Under the pieces are notes generated by a model that did no database searches, was not told the origin of the DNA, and saw nothing but the letters and a program-made list of their open reading frames with translations. Below, in pieces: positions 1 through 7,701 of a stretch of DNA of 64,000 nucleotides (its first letter is position 1; every line of letters starts with the position of its first letter). The position numbers and the translations under genes were made by a program. Origin of the DNA: Paucimonas lemoignei (GTDB lineage Bacteria > Pseudomonadota > Gammaproteobacteria > Burkholderiales > Burkholderiaceae_D). The DNA is taken from NCBI RefSeq assembly GCF_004342585.1, contig NZ_SLZQ01000004.1, forward strand, positions 248,001 to 312,000, in the 5' to 3' direction.

Positions 1-492
1 CGGCGCGCCAAGACCGAACGCCGTCACGCTGCGCCACACGCCCGGCCAGGGATTACCTTCCTTGCTGCGCATGAGCGAAAACGATAGCGCCGCGTGGTCG
101 AATGAATGTGAAAATTCCAGCACCCGGGCATCGATGCGCGGCTGCACCGTCATCAAGGCCGGCGACAGCGCATCCGGATCGAAGGCGCGCGCCGCCATAC
201 CATGATTGAAGCCGGTCGCCAGCACGCCGAACTTGATGCGCACGCCACCCAGTTCCCGCCACACGCCGGCATGCCTGGCGTCCGGCGCCAGCGAAAACTG
301 CTGCAATTGGACTTGCTGCTGCGCAGAAGTCGGCGGCGCCAGGCGGTCGAACGCCAGGCCGAACGCCATGGCAGGGGGAAGAATGAAACCACGCCCCAGC
401 ACGCCGGTTTCCTCGGCCCGTACCGGCGCAGCCCACGCCAACGTCAATGCCAGCGCCAGTGCCGCTGGCTTGAGATGAATGCACGCACACAT
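1..492 (-). CDS. Secreted protein of unknown family, C-terminus cut by window edge
   Basis: The reading frame stays open from an ATG at 492 leftward through the window edge (164 codons visible). A GGAGG lies six bases before the ATG, which settles the start. The first ~27 residues (MCACIHLKP..., then an Ala/Leu stretch ending APVRA-EE) form a plausible Sec signal peptide. The mature part is rich in Ala, Phe and Gly with no motif I recognise. It could be an outer-membrane or autotransporter-like protein, but nothing visible decides this. It is divergent from the gene at 767, and the two share a dyad-rich intergenic region. Confidence 0.7.
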   Translation of the reverse strand, partial: MCACIHLKPAALALALTLAWAAPVRAEETGVLGRGFILPPAMAFGLAFDRLAPPTSAQQQVQLQQFSLAPDARHAGVWRELGGVRIKFGVLATGFNHGMAARAFDPDALSPALMTVQPRIDARVLEFSHSFDHAALSFSLMRSKEGNPWPGVWRSVTAFGLGAP

Positions 493-766
493 ACGCGCCT
501 CCTTCCCTTGTTACGTAAACCAGTAATTGTTTTGCGTTTGGTCTACTCGTACATTCATTTTGTACGTTAATTTCCAGAAAGCAAGTTTTTATTCTGGAAT
601 GGCTGGTGAATGGCGGGAATAGGCGCAGAAAAAATCGCTCCCACGCATCAGCGACATGGTGTCGGCGTTCAAGAGAGAAATTACTCAAATATCCCATATT
701 TATGGGATACCCAAATTAGCCGATTTGGCTTGTAATTGCTAATATGCAATTGTTTTAGAAATTATA
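493..766. promoter_or_regulatory. Divergent intergenic region with five inverted repeats
   Basis: Five separate dyads are visible: CGTACA/TGTACG (548-566), TTCCAGAA/TTCTGGAA (572-599), ATCCCATA/TATGGGAT (691-708), CCAAAT/ATTTGG (711-728) and AATTGC/GCAATT (734-751). The last three are each exactly 18 bp long and sit almost end to end just before the gene at 767. A TATAAT occurs at 763-768 but overlaps the proposed start codon. The dyads look like operator or hairpin elements; their binding partner is unknown. Confidence 0.5.
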
Positions 767-1111
767 ATGATCATGCCTGCGCTCGACGACTTTACTGAAC
801 ATTGGCGGGACCAGCCGAGCTTTCTGGTCGACTATTCCGGTAACTCCACATTTCTAGCGAAGGTGGAATACCATTCTGACCAAATCCATCATAGCCATTC
901 CACGGTAGTACGGATTCGCAAGGCCGATAATGGCCAGGGCCAGATTTCCTTGCAAAAGGCGCCGTCCTCCCTGTTGCCGGGCTTTCCGCAATTGCTGTTT
1001 TCGCCACCGCTGCATGTCTATGATTACGACCGTAGCAAGCATGCCCTGCTGGTGCAGGGCCATTCCAACTTGCTGGGCGGCGCTTACAAAGTGGTCATCA
1101 CCCCGGCGTAA
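767..1111 (+). CDS. Hypothetical protein, 114 aa
   Basis: A 114-residue soluble protein with no signal peptide or membrane segment. It has several His residues around positions 35-45 (YHSDQIHHSHS) and a C-terminal stretch with aromatic residues that could be a small beta-rich fold. I recognise no family. Starts at 767 and 773 (both ATG) are possible, and neither has a good Shine-Dalgarno. The gene lies between a cluster of dyads and a tRNA gene and has a weak hairpin after it (1128-1145). Codon usage is like the host genes, so I take it as real. Confidence 0.55.
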   Translation: MIMPALDDFTEHWRDQPSFLVDYSGNSTFLAKVEYHSDQIHHSHSTVVRIRKADNGQGQISLQKAPSSLLPGFPQLLFSPPLHVYDYDRSKHALLVQGHSNLLGGAYKVVITPA

Positions 1112-1127
1112 GACATGCAAAAATAGC

Positions 1128-1145
1128 AATGCCTAGGCATTTTCC
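1128..1145 (+). terminator. Weak palindromic terminator after the 767 gene
   Basis: The 14-base palindrome AATGCCTAGGCATT followed by TTT can form a five-pair stem with a CTAG loop. It lies 17 bases after the stop codon at 1111 and before the tRNA promoter. Confidence 0.35.
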
Positions 1146-1179
1146 CTGCAATATGTCATGTGGCAGCGGAATTATTTGC

Positions 1180-1185
1180 TATAAT
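1180..1185 (+). promoter_or_regulatory. -10 element of the tRNA-Ser promoter
   Basis: A perfect TATAAT sits 32 bases before the tRNA 5' end. The matching -35 region is poor (CATGTG at 17-bp spacing). The GC-rich stretch just after it could act as a stringent discriminator, as is usual for stable RNA promoters. Confidence 0.45.
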
Positions 1186-1217
1186 CTGCGGTTTCGCGCC
1201 ATGCGAACCCGAATCCA

Positions 1218-1308
1218 GGAGAGGTGGATGAGTGGTTTAAGTCGCACGCCTGGAAAGCGTGTATAGGTTCATAGCCTATCGGGGGTTCGAATCCCCCTCT
1301 CTCCGCCA
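1218..1308 (+). tRNA. tRNA-Ser(GGA), host gene used as the attachment site
   Basis: The acceptor stem GGAGAGG pairs with TCTCTCC (the last pair is a G-T wobble). The anticodon stem-loop ACGC-CTGGAAA-GCGT gives anticodon GGA. A long variable arm follows (class II, as expected for serine), then a T-arm GGGGG-TTCGAAT-CCCCC, and CCA is encoded. The 3' 23 bases are repeated at 40430-40452, so the prophage integrated here without destroying the tRNA. Confidence 0.96.
1286..1308 (+). repeat. attL core, 23 bp
   Basis: The core runs from TTCGAAT of the T-loop through the CCA end. It matches 40430-40452 at 22 of 23 positions; the single difference is T at 1298 against C at 40442. The integrase gene starts its convergent reading right beside it, the usual layout for tRNA-targeting tyrosine recombinases. 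Confidence 0.9.
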
Positions 1309-1312
1309 AGAT

Positions 1313-1356
1313 AAAGCGCCTAACTCTTTGATTTAAAAGACTTAGGCGCTTTTTAT
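1313..1356 (+). terminator. Phage-supplied terminator after tRNA-Ser, overlapping the int stop
   Basis: AAAGCGCCTAA and TTAGGCGCTTT flank an 18-base loop and are followed by TTATTT on the plus strand. The stem is 11 pairs. It starts five bases after the tRNA CCA, so it can end the tRNA transcript. Because the stem has A-rich and T-rich flanks it may also stop int, whose TAA lies inside the stem. Confidence 0.7.
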
Positions 1357-2571
1357 TTCTGGGTCGGATGGGGCTAAATGGGGTGATGTGGGCATTGAAA
1401 TGACAGCTTTTTTGCCAGCATTTCCGAACATCGCAACCGCCTTATTGCCAGCCTCGGGCTGCGCGTCTTTAATCCATTTTCCATACACGCGGGCGATCAT
1501 TGTCCAGTCCTTGTGACCCATCTGCTGGGCCACCCACATCGGTGACTCGCCGGCAGTCAGCATCATGCTCGCGAACGTGTGCCGGGTCTGATATGGACGA
1601 CGGTAACGTACCTTCGCCAGCTTCAATCCACGCTTCCAGGCTTCACGGATAACCAGATCGCCGCGCCACCGTTTGTCGGTGCGCGGGTTGTTGAAGACTT
1701 GGTCGTAGGACAGGTAGGTGAATGCCTTCTGTGCCTGTAGCGCCTCGAGCGCCGGGCCGAGCAGCTTGATCTCGCGCCGGCCGGACCGGGTCTTCGGTGT
1801 TTCGCCTTCGCTTTTCGCAATGATGGCCGCCCGGGTCAATGACCGCCTGACCTGCAGCGTGCCGCGGTGCCAGTCAATATCCCCCCACTCCAGCGCGATC
1901 AGCTCGGACGTGCGCATGCCGGTCCAGAATGCAAACTGAAACAGGTTGCGCTCCTGCCCCTGCAGCTTGTCCAGAATGGCCGTCTGCTCTTCAGCCGAAA
2001 ACGGGTCGACATCGTCGTCCTCCTGCGGCGCTTCCTTACTCTTGAATTGCCAGCCGTACAGCGGGTTCGATTCGATCAGGTCATCCTGAACGGCGTCACC
2101 GAGGGCGGCGCGCAGCACCGACAGGCGGTTCCGGATCGTCTTATTGCTGGTTTCCAGCTTGGCGCACCAGTCCTTGATGTTGACCCGCTTCAGGTCGGAC
2201 AGGATTAGCTTGCCGAAACCAGGCGACAGGTGATTCACCACGGTCTTCCGGTAGCCCTCATAGGTCGATGCCTTGAGGTGGGCGCGTTGCCGCTCGAGCC
2301 AGTCGTCCAGATATTTTTCTACTGTGAGGACTTCGCCTTGCTTTTCGACGAAGAGTGCGGCGCGCGGGCTGTCTGGGAAGGTGATGCGATAGTTGAAGGT
2401 GCCCTTCTGGATCGCGTCGAGGATGGCGGCGCGGTGCTGCGCCGCGCGCTTCAGGTTAGGAGCGGTAGGGGCGAGCTTGATACGTTCGCGGCAGCGCTGC
2501 CCACGATAGGCAAAGGTGATTTCGATTGACGTTTCACTTGCGGCTTTGACGCCCGAGCCCTCTCGACCCAT
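1342..2571 (-). CDS. int: Phage tyrosine integrase
   Basis: This 409-residue site-specific recombinase would insert and excise the prophage at tRNA-Ser. The N-terminus resembles an arm-binding region (ITFAYRGQRCRERIKL). It is followed by a SAM-like core-binding domain (VEKYLDDWLERQ..., about residues 100-190). The catalytic domain shows the first Arg in FWTGMRTSELIAL, then YQTRHTFASMML (H-x-x-R replaced by the related R-H-T form), GHKDWTMIARVYGKW with the nucleophilic Tyr. I start at the ATG at 2571 (MGREGSG); the frame is open further upstream to 2643, but that stretch is arginine- and proline-rich and lies inside the excisionase gene. It is convergent with the tRNA. Confidence 0.93.
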   Translation of the reverse strand: MGREGSGVKAASETSIEITFAYRGQRCRERIKLAPTAPNLKRAAQHRAAILDAIQKGTFNYRITFPDSPRAALFVEKQGEVLTVEKYLDDWLERQRAHLKASTYEGYRKTVVNHLSPGFGKLILSDLKRVNIKDWCAKLETSNKTIRNRLSVLRAALGDAVQDDLIESNPLYGWQFKSKEAPQEDDDVDPFSAEEQTAILDKLQGQERNLFQFAFWTGMRTSELIALEWGDIDWHRGTLQVRRSLTRAAIIAKSEGETPKTRSGRREIKLLGPALEALQAQKAFTYLSYDQVFNNPRTDKRWRGDLVIREAWKRGLKLAKVRYRRPYQTRHTFASMMLTAGESPMWVAQQMGHKDWTMIARVYGKWIKDAQPEAGNKAVAMFGNAGKKAVISMPTSPHLAPSDPEIKSA

Positions 2572-2729
2572 TGGTAATACCCCTCTACATCGATCAGGCG
2601 CCGGCCATCCGGCGCCTTTATCCAAACCTGATTCTCCAGCCACACCCCGTCGCGGATCTTGCTATTGATCGCGTCCTCGCTGTAGCCGGATTCCTCCGAA
2701 AACTTGTGGATGGTTTGATAGCGTAACAT
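2451..2729 (-). CDS. Excisionase-like DNA-binding protein
   Basis: A 92-residue protein immediately upstream of int. Residues 1-60 (YQTIHKFSEESGYSEDAI..., WLENQVWIKAPDGRRLIDV) look like the small winged-helix/MerR-like excisionases that accompany tyrosine integrases: a helix-turn-helix, then a Trp-containing wing with a 'D-G-R' turn. Its last 40 codons overlap the start of int by 121 bases, an unusually long overlap in a different frame. The basic C-terminal tail (KPQVKRQSKSP) could contact DNA. The function is inferred from fold-like pattern and position. Confidence 0.7.
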   Translation of the reverse strand: MLRYQTIHKFSEESGYSEDAINSKIRDGVWLENQVWIKAPDGRRLIDVEGYYQWVERARASKPQVKRQSKSPLPIVGSAAANVSSSPLPLLT

Positions 2730-2734
2730 ATTGC

Positions 2735-3469
2735 TTAAAAGATACGTTTAAACTCAATGACCCATACCCATGGGTTGACGTCCCAGCTGCCGGCGCCGTT
2801 AATCTGTTCCCATAGCCCCCGGTAGGCCAAAACCGGGTTACGTGTCAGGCCTTCGAATCTGATGTCTGTAGGGCATGGGTGGAAGCGCTCGAATCCATCC
2901 CGGATTCGGCGGATTCCTTCCGCGATCGCGTCCGCGTTGCTGATGCCTTGCAAGCGCTCGACGCGCACGCTGGTGATTTCGATATTGATGCGGCTAGCCC
3001 AGCGCGGCATGAAGCGAGCGTGCCGATACCGTCCAGCCTTAGGTGGTCCTGCTAGATAGATTGGGGTTCCGACTGTCATCCAGTCGCGCTGATTGCCGTC
3101 TGCCTCATACTGGATCGGTGCCCATGGTGCCGCGTAACCAGCGTTCAGGCACGCTGCAGCGATTCCGCTGCCGCTGAGCTTGTCCAGCTCGGCGGTGGAT
3201 CGCCAGGCTTCCCGAACGTACAGACGGTCGCCGGGGCTGCCGTGCGGACATCCAATCACGTCCCCGGTGCGCGTGTGCCAGATTGCCCCTTGGTGAGCAA
3301 CCTTTTGCCCCTTGTTGTCGTAGATTCCGCCGCCGCCGATAGTTGTTGGCTCCCACTGGCCAAGCGCATTTTCATGCGGTAAGACGATCGCACGGCGCGT
3401 CTGCAGCTTCGTGCCATCAAGGATGGCACGCACCATCGGCGCGCTGAATAGAATCGGGCGCTCTCTCAT
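2735..3469 (-). CDS. Phage ASCH/PUA-like protein
   Basis: A 244-residue protein opening with a pattern common in phage early operons (RPILFSAPMVRAILDGTK then QTRR) and later GDRLYVREAW and NPWVWVIEFKRI. These are hallmarks of an ASCH-type, PUA-like beta-barrel that is thought to bind RNA or modified nucleotides. No catalytic role can be claimed. The ATG at 3469 overlaps the stop of the preceding gene (ATGA), which fixes the start; the frame is open further upstream but without a ribosome site. It is the last gene before the int/xis pair in the leftward operon. Confidence 0.6.
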   Translation of the reverse strand: MRERPILFSAPMVRAILDGTKLQTRRAIVLPHENALGQWEPTTIGGGGIYDNKGQKVAHQGAIWHTRTGDVIGCPHGSPGDRLYVREAWRSTAELDKLSGSGIAAACLNAGYAAPWAPIQYEADGNQRDWMTVGTPIYLAGPPKAGRYRHARFMPRWASRINIEITSVRVERLQGISNADAIAEGIRRIRDGFERFHPCPTDIRFEGLTRNPVLAYRGLWEQINGAGSWDVNPWVWVIEFKRIF

Positions 3470-4020
3470 TGGGTGACCTCTTCCGGTGCTTCGATGCCGG
3501 GCCGCATTGCGGTTGCTTCGCCGGTCGCGTGCCGGTGCCAATTGAGCAGGGCTGCGGCACTCGAAATGATGTGGTGCAGGCCTTTCCCTTGATCGCCTCG
3601 GATAAAGGCCGCAAGAGATTTGCCGGCGAGGTAACCGATTAGCCAGAACCAGTCCTGCGGCGATTTGCCGGCGTCGCCTGCGCTGCCCCAGCGCTCCTGC
3701 TGGTGCGCTGCCTCGAGTTTGACTGCCTCGACGAAGTCATCGGTGTGCGGGGTGTTGATAAGGTTCTTCAACCGGCTCGCTTCGGCGCGTGCGGCGGCAA
3801 GTTCCTTCTCCGAAAATATCAGTGCGCCGGTGGCGGTGCGAATGGTCGCCTCCCTGCGCTCCAATTCCACCGCTTGCGTTTTGGCGATTCGGCAGACGTC
3901 GAGCGTGTCCTTTGCCCACTGTGGAAATTCAGGCTCGCCGCCGTGCTTCATGCACTGGACGTTGTACTCTTGGAGCGCATCACGCGCCATCGCGCGGAGC
4001 CGGTCGATTGCTTCGTTCAT
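3466..4020 (-). CDS. Conserved phage protein with coiled coil, 184 aa
   Basis: The N-terminal half is helical, with a heptad-like Glu/Arg/Ala stretch (about residues 50-90) that looks like a short coiled coil. The C-terminal half carries a block I have seen in other phage early regions (EAAHQQERWGSAGDAGKSPQ, DWFWLIGYLAGKSLAAF and HHIISSAAALLNWH). That block is helical with conserved Glu, His and Trp residues and resembles all-alpha NTP-pyrophosphohydrolase-like proteins, but the EExxD signature is not clear. Function unknown. Coupled by ATGA overlaps on both sides. Confidence 0.6.
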   Translation of the reverse strand: MNEAIDRLRAMARDALQEYNVQCMKHGGEPEFPQWAKDTLDVCRIAKTQAVELERREATIRTATGALIFSEKELAAARAEASRLKNLINTPHTDDFVEAVKLEAAHQQERWGSAGDAGKSPQDWFWLIGYLAGKSLAAFIRGDQGKGLHHIISSAAALLNWHRHATGEATAMRPGIEAPEEVTQ

Positions 4021-5021
4021 GCGATCACCTTCGGGAATGAGTCATGCAGTACGCCATCGAGCAGGCGTCCGGCGGCTTTCTTACCTGCGCGGTATAGAGT
4101 CGGCTCGTCGTCTATGTGGAACGTGCTGTCGCCATCAATCGTATGGAATGTCCATTCGTCAACGAACCAATCGGCTACTTGAACGCTCCGCATTTCAAGA
4201 GTGTTTGCTGCACATTCGCCAGGCGCCCACTCGCCCCACTGCTTGAAAAAGAAGGGCACGCCGGCTGCGGCGCACTGGTCGCGCAGACTGCGCACCCAGT
4301 CCGGATGCATTGGCCGCGCCTTCGGGCCGCTCTCGCCGCCTGCCACAAGCCAATCGATCCCCGGGCAGCCGCCACTCAGACGGGAGCCGTCGCAGCGCAT
4401 GCAAGTAGTGCCGCCGCCGGCAGGATGCGGCGTGCTTCCGGCATCGCAGACCTGTGCGATATGGGGTGTCAGGTCGACCGTCGTAAGTAGGGGTTCCATT
4501 GACAGCCAGCGCACGCGCGCCGGCACCGCAAGCAGCTTCGGAATATCGCGGTCGGCTTCTTCCTGATTCACGACGCTGATGCCCAGCCAGACATTGCGCT
4601 GACCCATCAGCCAGTCATGGCAGCGGGCCTCGGAAACCATGCGATAGACATTGCCGATCCGCTTCGTCAGGAGCAGCCAGTCCAGGCGCGGGGTAAGCTC
4701 GATCAGGTCGAACAGTTCGCGCCGCCATTCCGTCGGTACTGCGTTGTCGAATACGTCAGCAAGTGACGCGCAAAACACGCGGCGCCGCCGGCCATGCTTG
4801 GCTTGGAACTCGTCGGCTTCGCGGTTCCACTTCATCGGTAGCGCCCAGTTGCTGGCACTGGTGCGGTGCCGTGTCGCATTTGGTCCCCAGCGCACGCTCA
4901 TGGTGCGGGCCGGCGTGCTGACTTCCGCATAGCAGTGATCGCATCCGGGGGAAACCTTGGTGCATCCGATCCATGGATTGAAGGTCGCGTCGGTCCACTC
5001 GATTTTGCTGTTTTCGCTCAT
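4017..5021 (-). CDS. Phage Gp37/Gp68 (DUF5131) family protein, radical-SAM-like cysteine cluster
   Basis: A 334-residue protein starting SKIEWTDATFNPWIGCTKVS and continuing PGCDHCYAE. This is the signature of the DUF5131/Gp37-Gp68 phage family (NPWxGC...SPGCxxCYA). The C-x6-C-x2-C spacing resembles an iron-sulphur radical SAM cluster. Downstream blocks fit the family too: VFCASLADVFD, WLLLTKR, WLGISV, RWLSMEPLL, and WLVAGGESG near residue 230. A second cysteine pair (CMRCDG) near residue 205 may bind zinc. The reaction is not established. It lies directly downstream of a C5-methyltransferase with a four-base overlap, so a role in modifying phage DNA or RNA is an attractive inference. Confidence 0.8.
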   Translation of the reverse strand: MSENSKIEWTDATFNPWIGCTKVSPGCDHCYAEVSTPARTMSVRWGPNATRHRTSASNWALPMKWNREADEFQAKHGRRRRVFCASLADVFDNAVPTEWRRELFDLIELTPRLDWLLLTKRIGNVYRMVSEARCHDWLMGQRNVWLGISVVNQEEADRDIPKLLAVPARVRWLSMEPLLTTVDLTPHIAQVCDAGSTPHPAGGGTTCMRCDGSRLSGGCPGIDWLVAGGESGPKARPMHPDWVRSLRDQCAAAGVPFFFKQWGEWAPGECAANTLEMRSVQVADWFVDEWTFHTIDGDSTFHIDDEPTLYRAGKKAAGRLLDGVLHDSFPKVIA

Positions 5022-6766
5022 GCCGCCCTCGCAATATGGTGCTCGTGAGTGAAGTTGGCCTCGACCAGTGCCTTTGCCATCGGCGGGCAGACACTGTTGC
5101 CGATCATCCGGACCTGCGCGCTTTTCGATAGCGGCTTGCCGTTGACGACCGGGTCAAGGATGTAGGAGTCAGGGAAGCCTTGTGCGCGGGCCAGCTCGCG
5201 CGGCGTCAGCATGCGCATGCCAATGTCGACGATCGCGTAGTCTTCGCCCTTGATCGTTACCAGGCCGAGGCGGTCCTTGGTCGGGATAGTGTGCATCGGG
5301 TCGGCCAGGCTTTGGTCCTGACCGCCCTCGGTGTAGTACTTGATCAGGAATGCGCGCACCTCGCCAATGTGCCCGCCGCCAGCTGTCAGCGTCGGTGCTG
5401 GCTGGGCAACCTCCTGACCGAACTGATTGTTGCGGAGCTTCACCAGGTGGGAAGTCACCAGCGAATGGTGATCCGATGACGTCACGGTTCCGGCTGGCAC
5501 GTCCGCGCGGATCCCGGTGACGCCGCTGTAATGCTTGGCAAGGAATGCGGATACAAGCGCATGCCTGTTTTCGGTCGGCTGCGTTGCCAGAGGATCGTTC
5601 AGCGGGCCGCCGCGCACATCGCCCGGCCGCTTGTCGCTGTAGTAGCTGCTGATGTGGGCGGTGATCAGCGCGTGGTGCCCGCCCTTGACCTGTGCGCAGA
5701 TCGTGCGCAGCGGCTCGTCTGCCGGCATGCAGCGCGGCGACGATGCATTGGCATGCTCGGTCATCACCGGTGCCAGCGTTGGCACCACAACGGCGCGGTG
5801 ATTTTCCGCAGTCAGTGTGCCGAAAGGCTTATCGCTTGCCGCCGGCTTTCCTGAATAGACCGGTCCGCCGGCGCCGACGATAAACGGATCCGCGCTGTTC
5901 ACCACAAACTTCATGATGCCCTTGGCGATCCGGCGCAGCGTGGCATCCTTCAATGGGCGCTTGCGCTCGAAAATTGACGGGCAAGGGATCGACCAGTCGA
6001 TGCATTCAGCGGCGGTATGCCACGGCAGCAGTTTGCCGGACTTGACGGCATCGCTCTTCGGATCGCCGTGCGTCGGTGCTGGCCAGACGATCGGGCGGCC
6101 GTCGCGGCGTGCAATCAGGAACAGACGCTTGCGGATGGTCGGCGTGCCATAGTCGCAGGCGCGCAGCACCCGCCATTCGACCTGATACCCGAGCCCGGCA
6201 TGAAGGCGCTCGATCGGGAAGTCATGGCCGAGCACATCATAGATTTCCTGCAGGTCCGGATGATCTTTCGGGATACCGGTCGTCAGTGCCAGCACGAAGG
6301 CTTTAAAAGTGCGCCCTTTCTCGCTTTTGAGCGGCTTGTTGTCTTCGCCCAGCGGTCCCCAGTCCTGAAACTCTTCGACGTTCTCAAGCGCGATCACGCG
6401 CGGCATCTGGAACGTCGCCCACTTCAGAGTCACCCAGGCGAGCCCGCGGATCTTCTTCTCGACCGGTTTGCTGCCCTTGGCCTTGCTAAAGTGCTTGCAG
6501 TCCGGGCTGAACCAGGCGAGGCCGATCGGCAGCTGCCGCGTCACGAAGCCCGGATGTACGGCAAACACGTCTTCCGTATAGTGCGCAGCGGTCGGATGGT
6601 TTGCTGCGTGCATGGCCAGTGCTTCGCCGTCGTGGTTGATTGCGACGTCGACCTCGCGGCCGAGCCCCATTGCAATGCCGGTCGATGCGCCGCCGCCGCC
6701 GGCAAAATTGTCGATGGCCAGTTCATGCCCGAGCGGCAGGGCCATGGTGAAGATGTCGCGCTTCAT
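5018..6766 (-). CDS. C5-cytosine DNA methyltransferase, variant motif IV, repeated target-recognition region
   Basis: A 582-residue SAM-dependent methyltransferase. Motif I is [13 protein letters not shown] (residues ~18-30), motif VI is ALENVEEF, the motif VIII region is [16 protein letters not shown], motif IX is [14 protein letters not shown] and motif X is [14 protein letters not shown]. Motif IV reads FSPDCKHFS, so the usual Pro-Cys-Gln is replaced by Asp-Cys-Lys around Cys90. Between about residues 300 and 490, where the target recognition domain should lie, there are five or six degenerate repeats of a 'P-x-x-T-x-T...H-x-L-V-x-x-x-L' unit. It probably protects phage DNA from host restriction; the target is unknown. 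ATGA overlaps on both sides show translational coupling. Confidence 0.88.
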   Translation of the reverse strand: MKRDIFTMALPLGHELAIDNFAGGGGASTGIAMGLGREVDVAINHDGEALAMHAANHPTAAHYTEDVFAVHPGFVTRQLPIGLAWFSPDCKHFSKAKGSKPVEKKIRGLAWVTLKWATFQMPRVIALENVEEFQDWGPLGEDNKPLKSEKGRTFKAFVLALTTGIPKDHPDLQEIYDVLGHDFPIERLHAGLGYQVEWRVLRACDYGTPTIRKRLFLIARRDGRPIVWPAPTHGDPKSDAVKSGKLLPWHTAAECIDWSIPCPSIFERKRPLKDATLRRIAKGIMKFVVNSADPFIVGAGGPVYSGKPAASDKPFGTLTAENHRAVVVPTLAPVMTEHANASSPRCMPADEPLRTICAQVKGGHHALITAHISSYYSDKRPGDVRGGPLNDPLATQPTENRHALVSAFLAKHYSGVTGIRADVPAGTVTSSDHHSLVTSHLVKLRNNQFGQEVAQPAPTLTAGGGHIGEVRAFLIKYYTEGGQDQSLADPMHTIPTKDRLGLVTIKGEDYAIVDIGMRMLTPRELARAQGFPDSYILDPVVNGKPLSKSAQVRMIGNSVCPPMAKALVEANFTHEHHIARAA

Positions 6767-7671
6767 GCCGACACCAAAATTTCACGGTTGCCGTTCGACT
6801 GCATCGCACTCACGATGCCGGCTTGCTCCATCATGTCGAGCAGACGTGCGGCGCGGTTGTAGCCAATGCGAAGGTGGCGCTGCACCAGGCTGATCGATGC
6901 GCGCTTGTGAGCCTTGACCAGCTGCACGGCGTCGTCATACAGCCCGTCCTCCGGAGCGTCTTCGGCGCCGGTCAGCAACAGCGAGCCAGGCGCCTCGGTC
7001 AGTTCGAATGGCACCGGCTTCGGGAACCAGTTCGGCAGGCCATCGAAGCAGTCGCGCAGCTTCATGATGCCGCCGAACACTTCCAGATCGGCGATGCCGC
7101 CGGCAACGAACATCAACGGGCTGTCGTCGTCCTTGGTGAAGAACCGGATCGACCGGAAGTACTCGCCGATTTTCAGTGCGTCAGCGAGGTACTGCGGCAT
7201 CACTGCGCCGCTGATGCCTTCGCTGTAGCCGAGCGTGCTGGCCACGTTCTCGATGCGGGGGAATTTGCCCTCGATGAGAGAGTTGCCAACCTGAAAAAAT
7301 AGCGGTGCAGCGTGCTTGTCGAGCCACTTGGCGTCACCGTTCGACATCACGTCGAGCGTGTTGCCGGCGGCGGCGTGCTTGAGCCCGTCCTTGCTGACTG
7401 AAACGATGATTTCCCGCTCGCAGTAGCCCTCCTGATCGCGCGCGACGACATAGCGGTGGCCGTCGGTGGCAACGACCATCACCGAGCCGTCCTCGAGCGG
7501 GCGGATGTTGATGCCGTTCAGGTAGTAGCGGATATCGCCCTTCGCCATGAACGGCGCGGCGATCTTGATCGCGATCGAGTTGACCCGGGCAATCATGTGC
7601 GGCGTCGCGTTGCTGCGGGTGTCTTCAGTGCCGGCAATCGCGAGCTGCTCTGGTGCGGTGTTGGAATTCAT
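6763..7671 (-). CDS. Sliding-clamp-like domain fused to an FtsK gamma winged helix
   Basis: A 302-residue protein with two recognisable parts. Residues ~25-200 resemble DNA polymerase III beta clamp domains ([11 protein letters not shown]..., [13 protein letters not shown], then [10 protein letters not shown], the equivalents of the clamp's 'ATDGHRL' and 'EGxFPdy'). Only part of a three-domain clamp is present. Residues ~240-302 match the FtsK/SpoIIIE gamma domain ([45 protein letters not shown]), a winged helix that in FtsK reads polar KOPS sequences and touches XerD. No ATPase motor is present. It is in the middle of the leftward early operon, just before the methyltransferase. Confidence 0.75.
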   Translation of the reverse strand: MNSNTAPEQLAIAGTEDTRSNATPHMIARVNSIAIKIAAPFMAKGDIRYYLNGINIRPLEDGSVMVVATDGHRYVVARDQEGYCEREIIVSVSKDGLKHAAAGNTLDVMSNGDAKWLDKHAAPLFFQVGNSLIEGKFPRIENVASTLGYSEGISGAVMPQYLADALKIGEYFRSIRFFTKDDDSPLMFVAGGIADLEVFGGIMKLRDCFDGLPNWFPKPVPFELTEAPGSLLLTGAEDAPEDGLYDDAVQLVKAHKRASISLVQRHLRIGYNRAARLLDMMEQAGIVSAMQSNGNREILVSA

Positions 7672-7701
7672 CGTTTCTCTTTCTTGATTGGTGATGTGCG
7701 G

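Noticed and set aside
53-697. 214-codon frame at the left edge
   Set aside because: It crosses the dyad-rich intergenic region and shares its strand with the better-supported signal-peptide gene starting at 492 in another frame.
2572-2643. 24-codon extension of the integrase
   Set aside because: Composition is unlike the family, and the ATG at 2571 gives a normal length.
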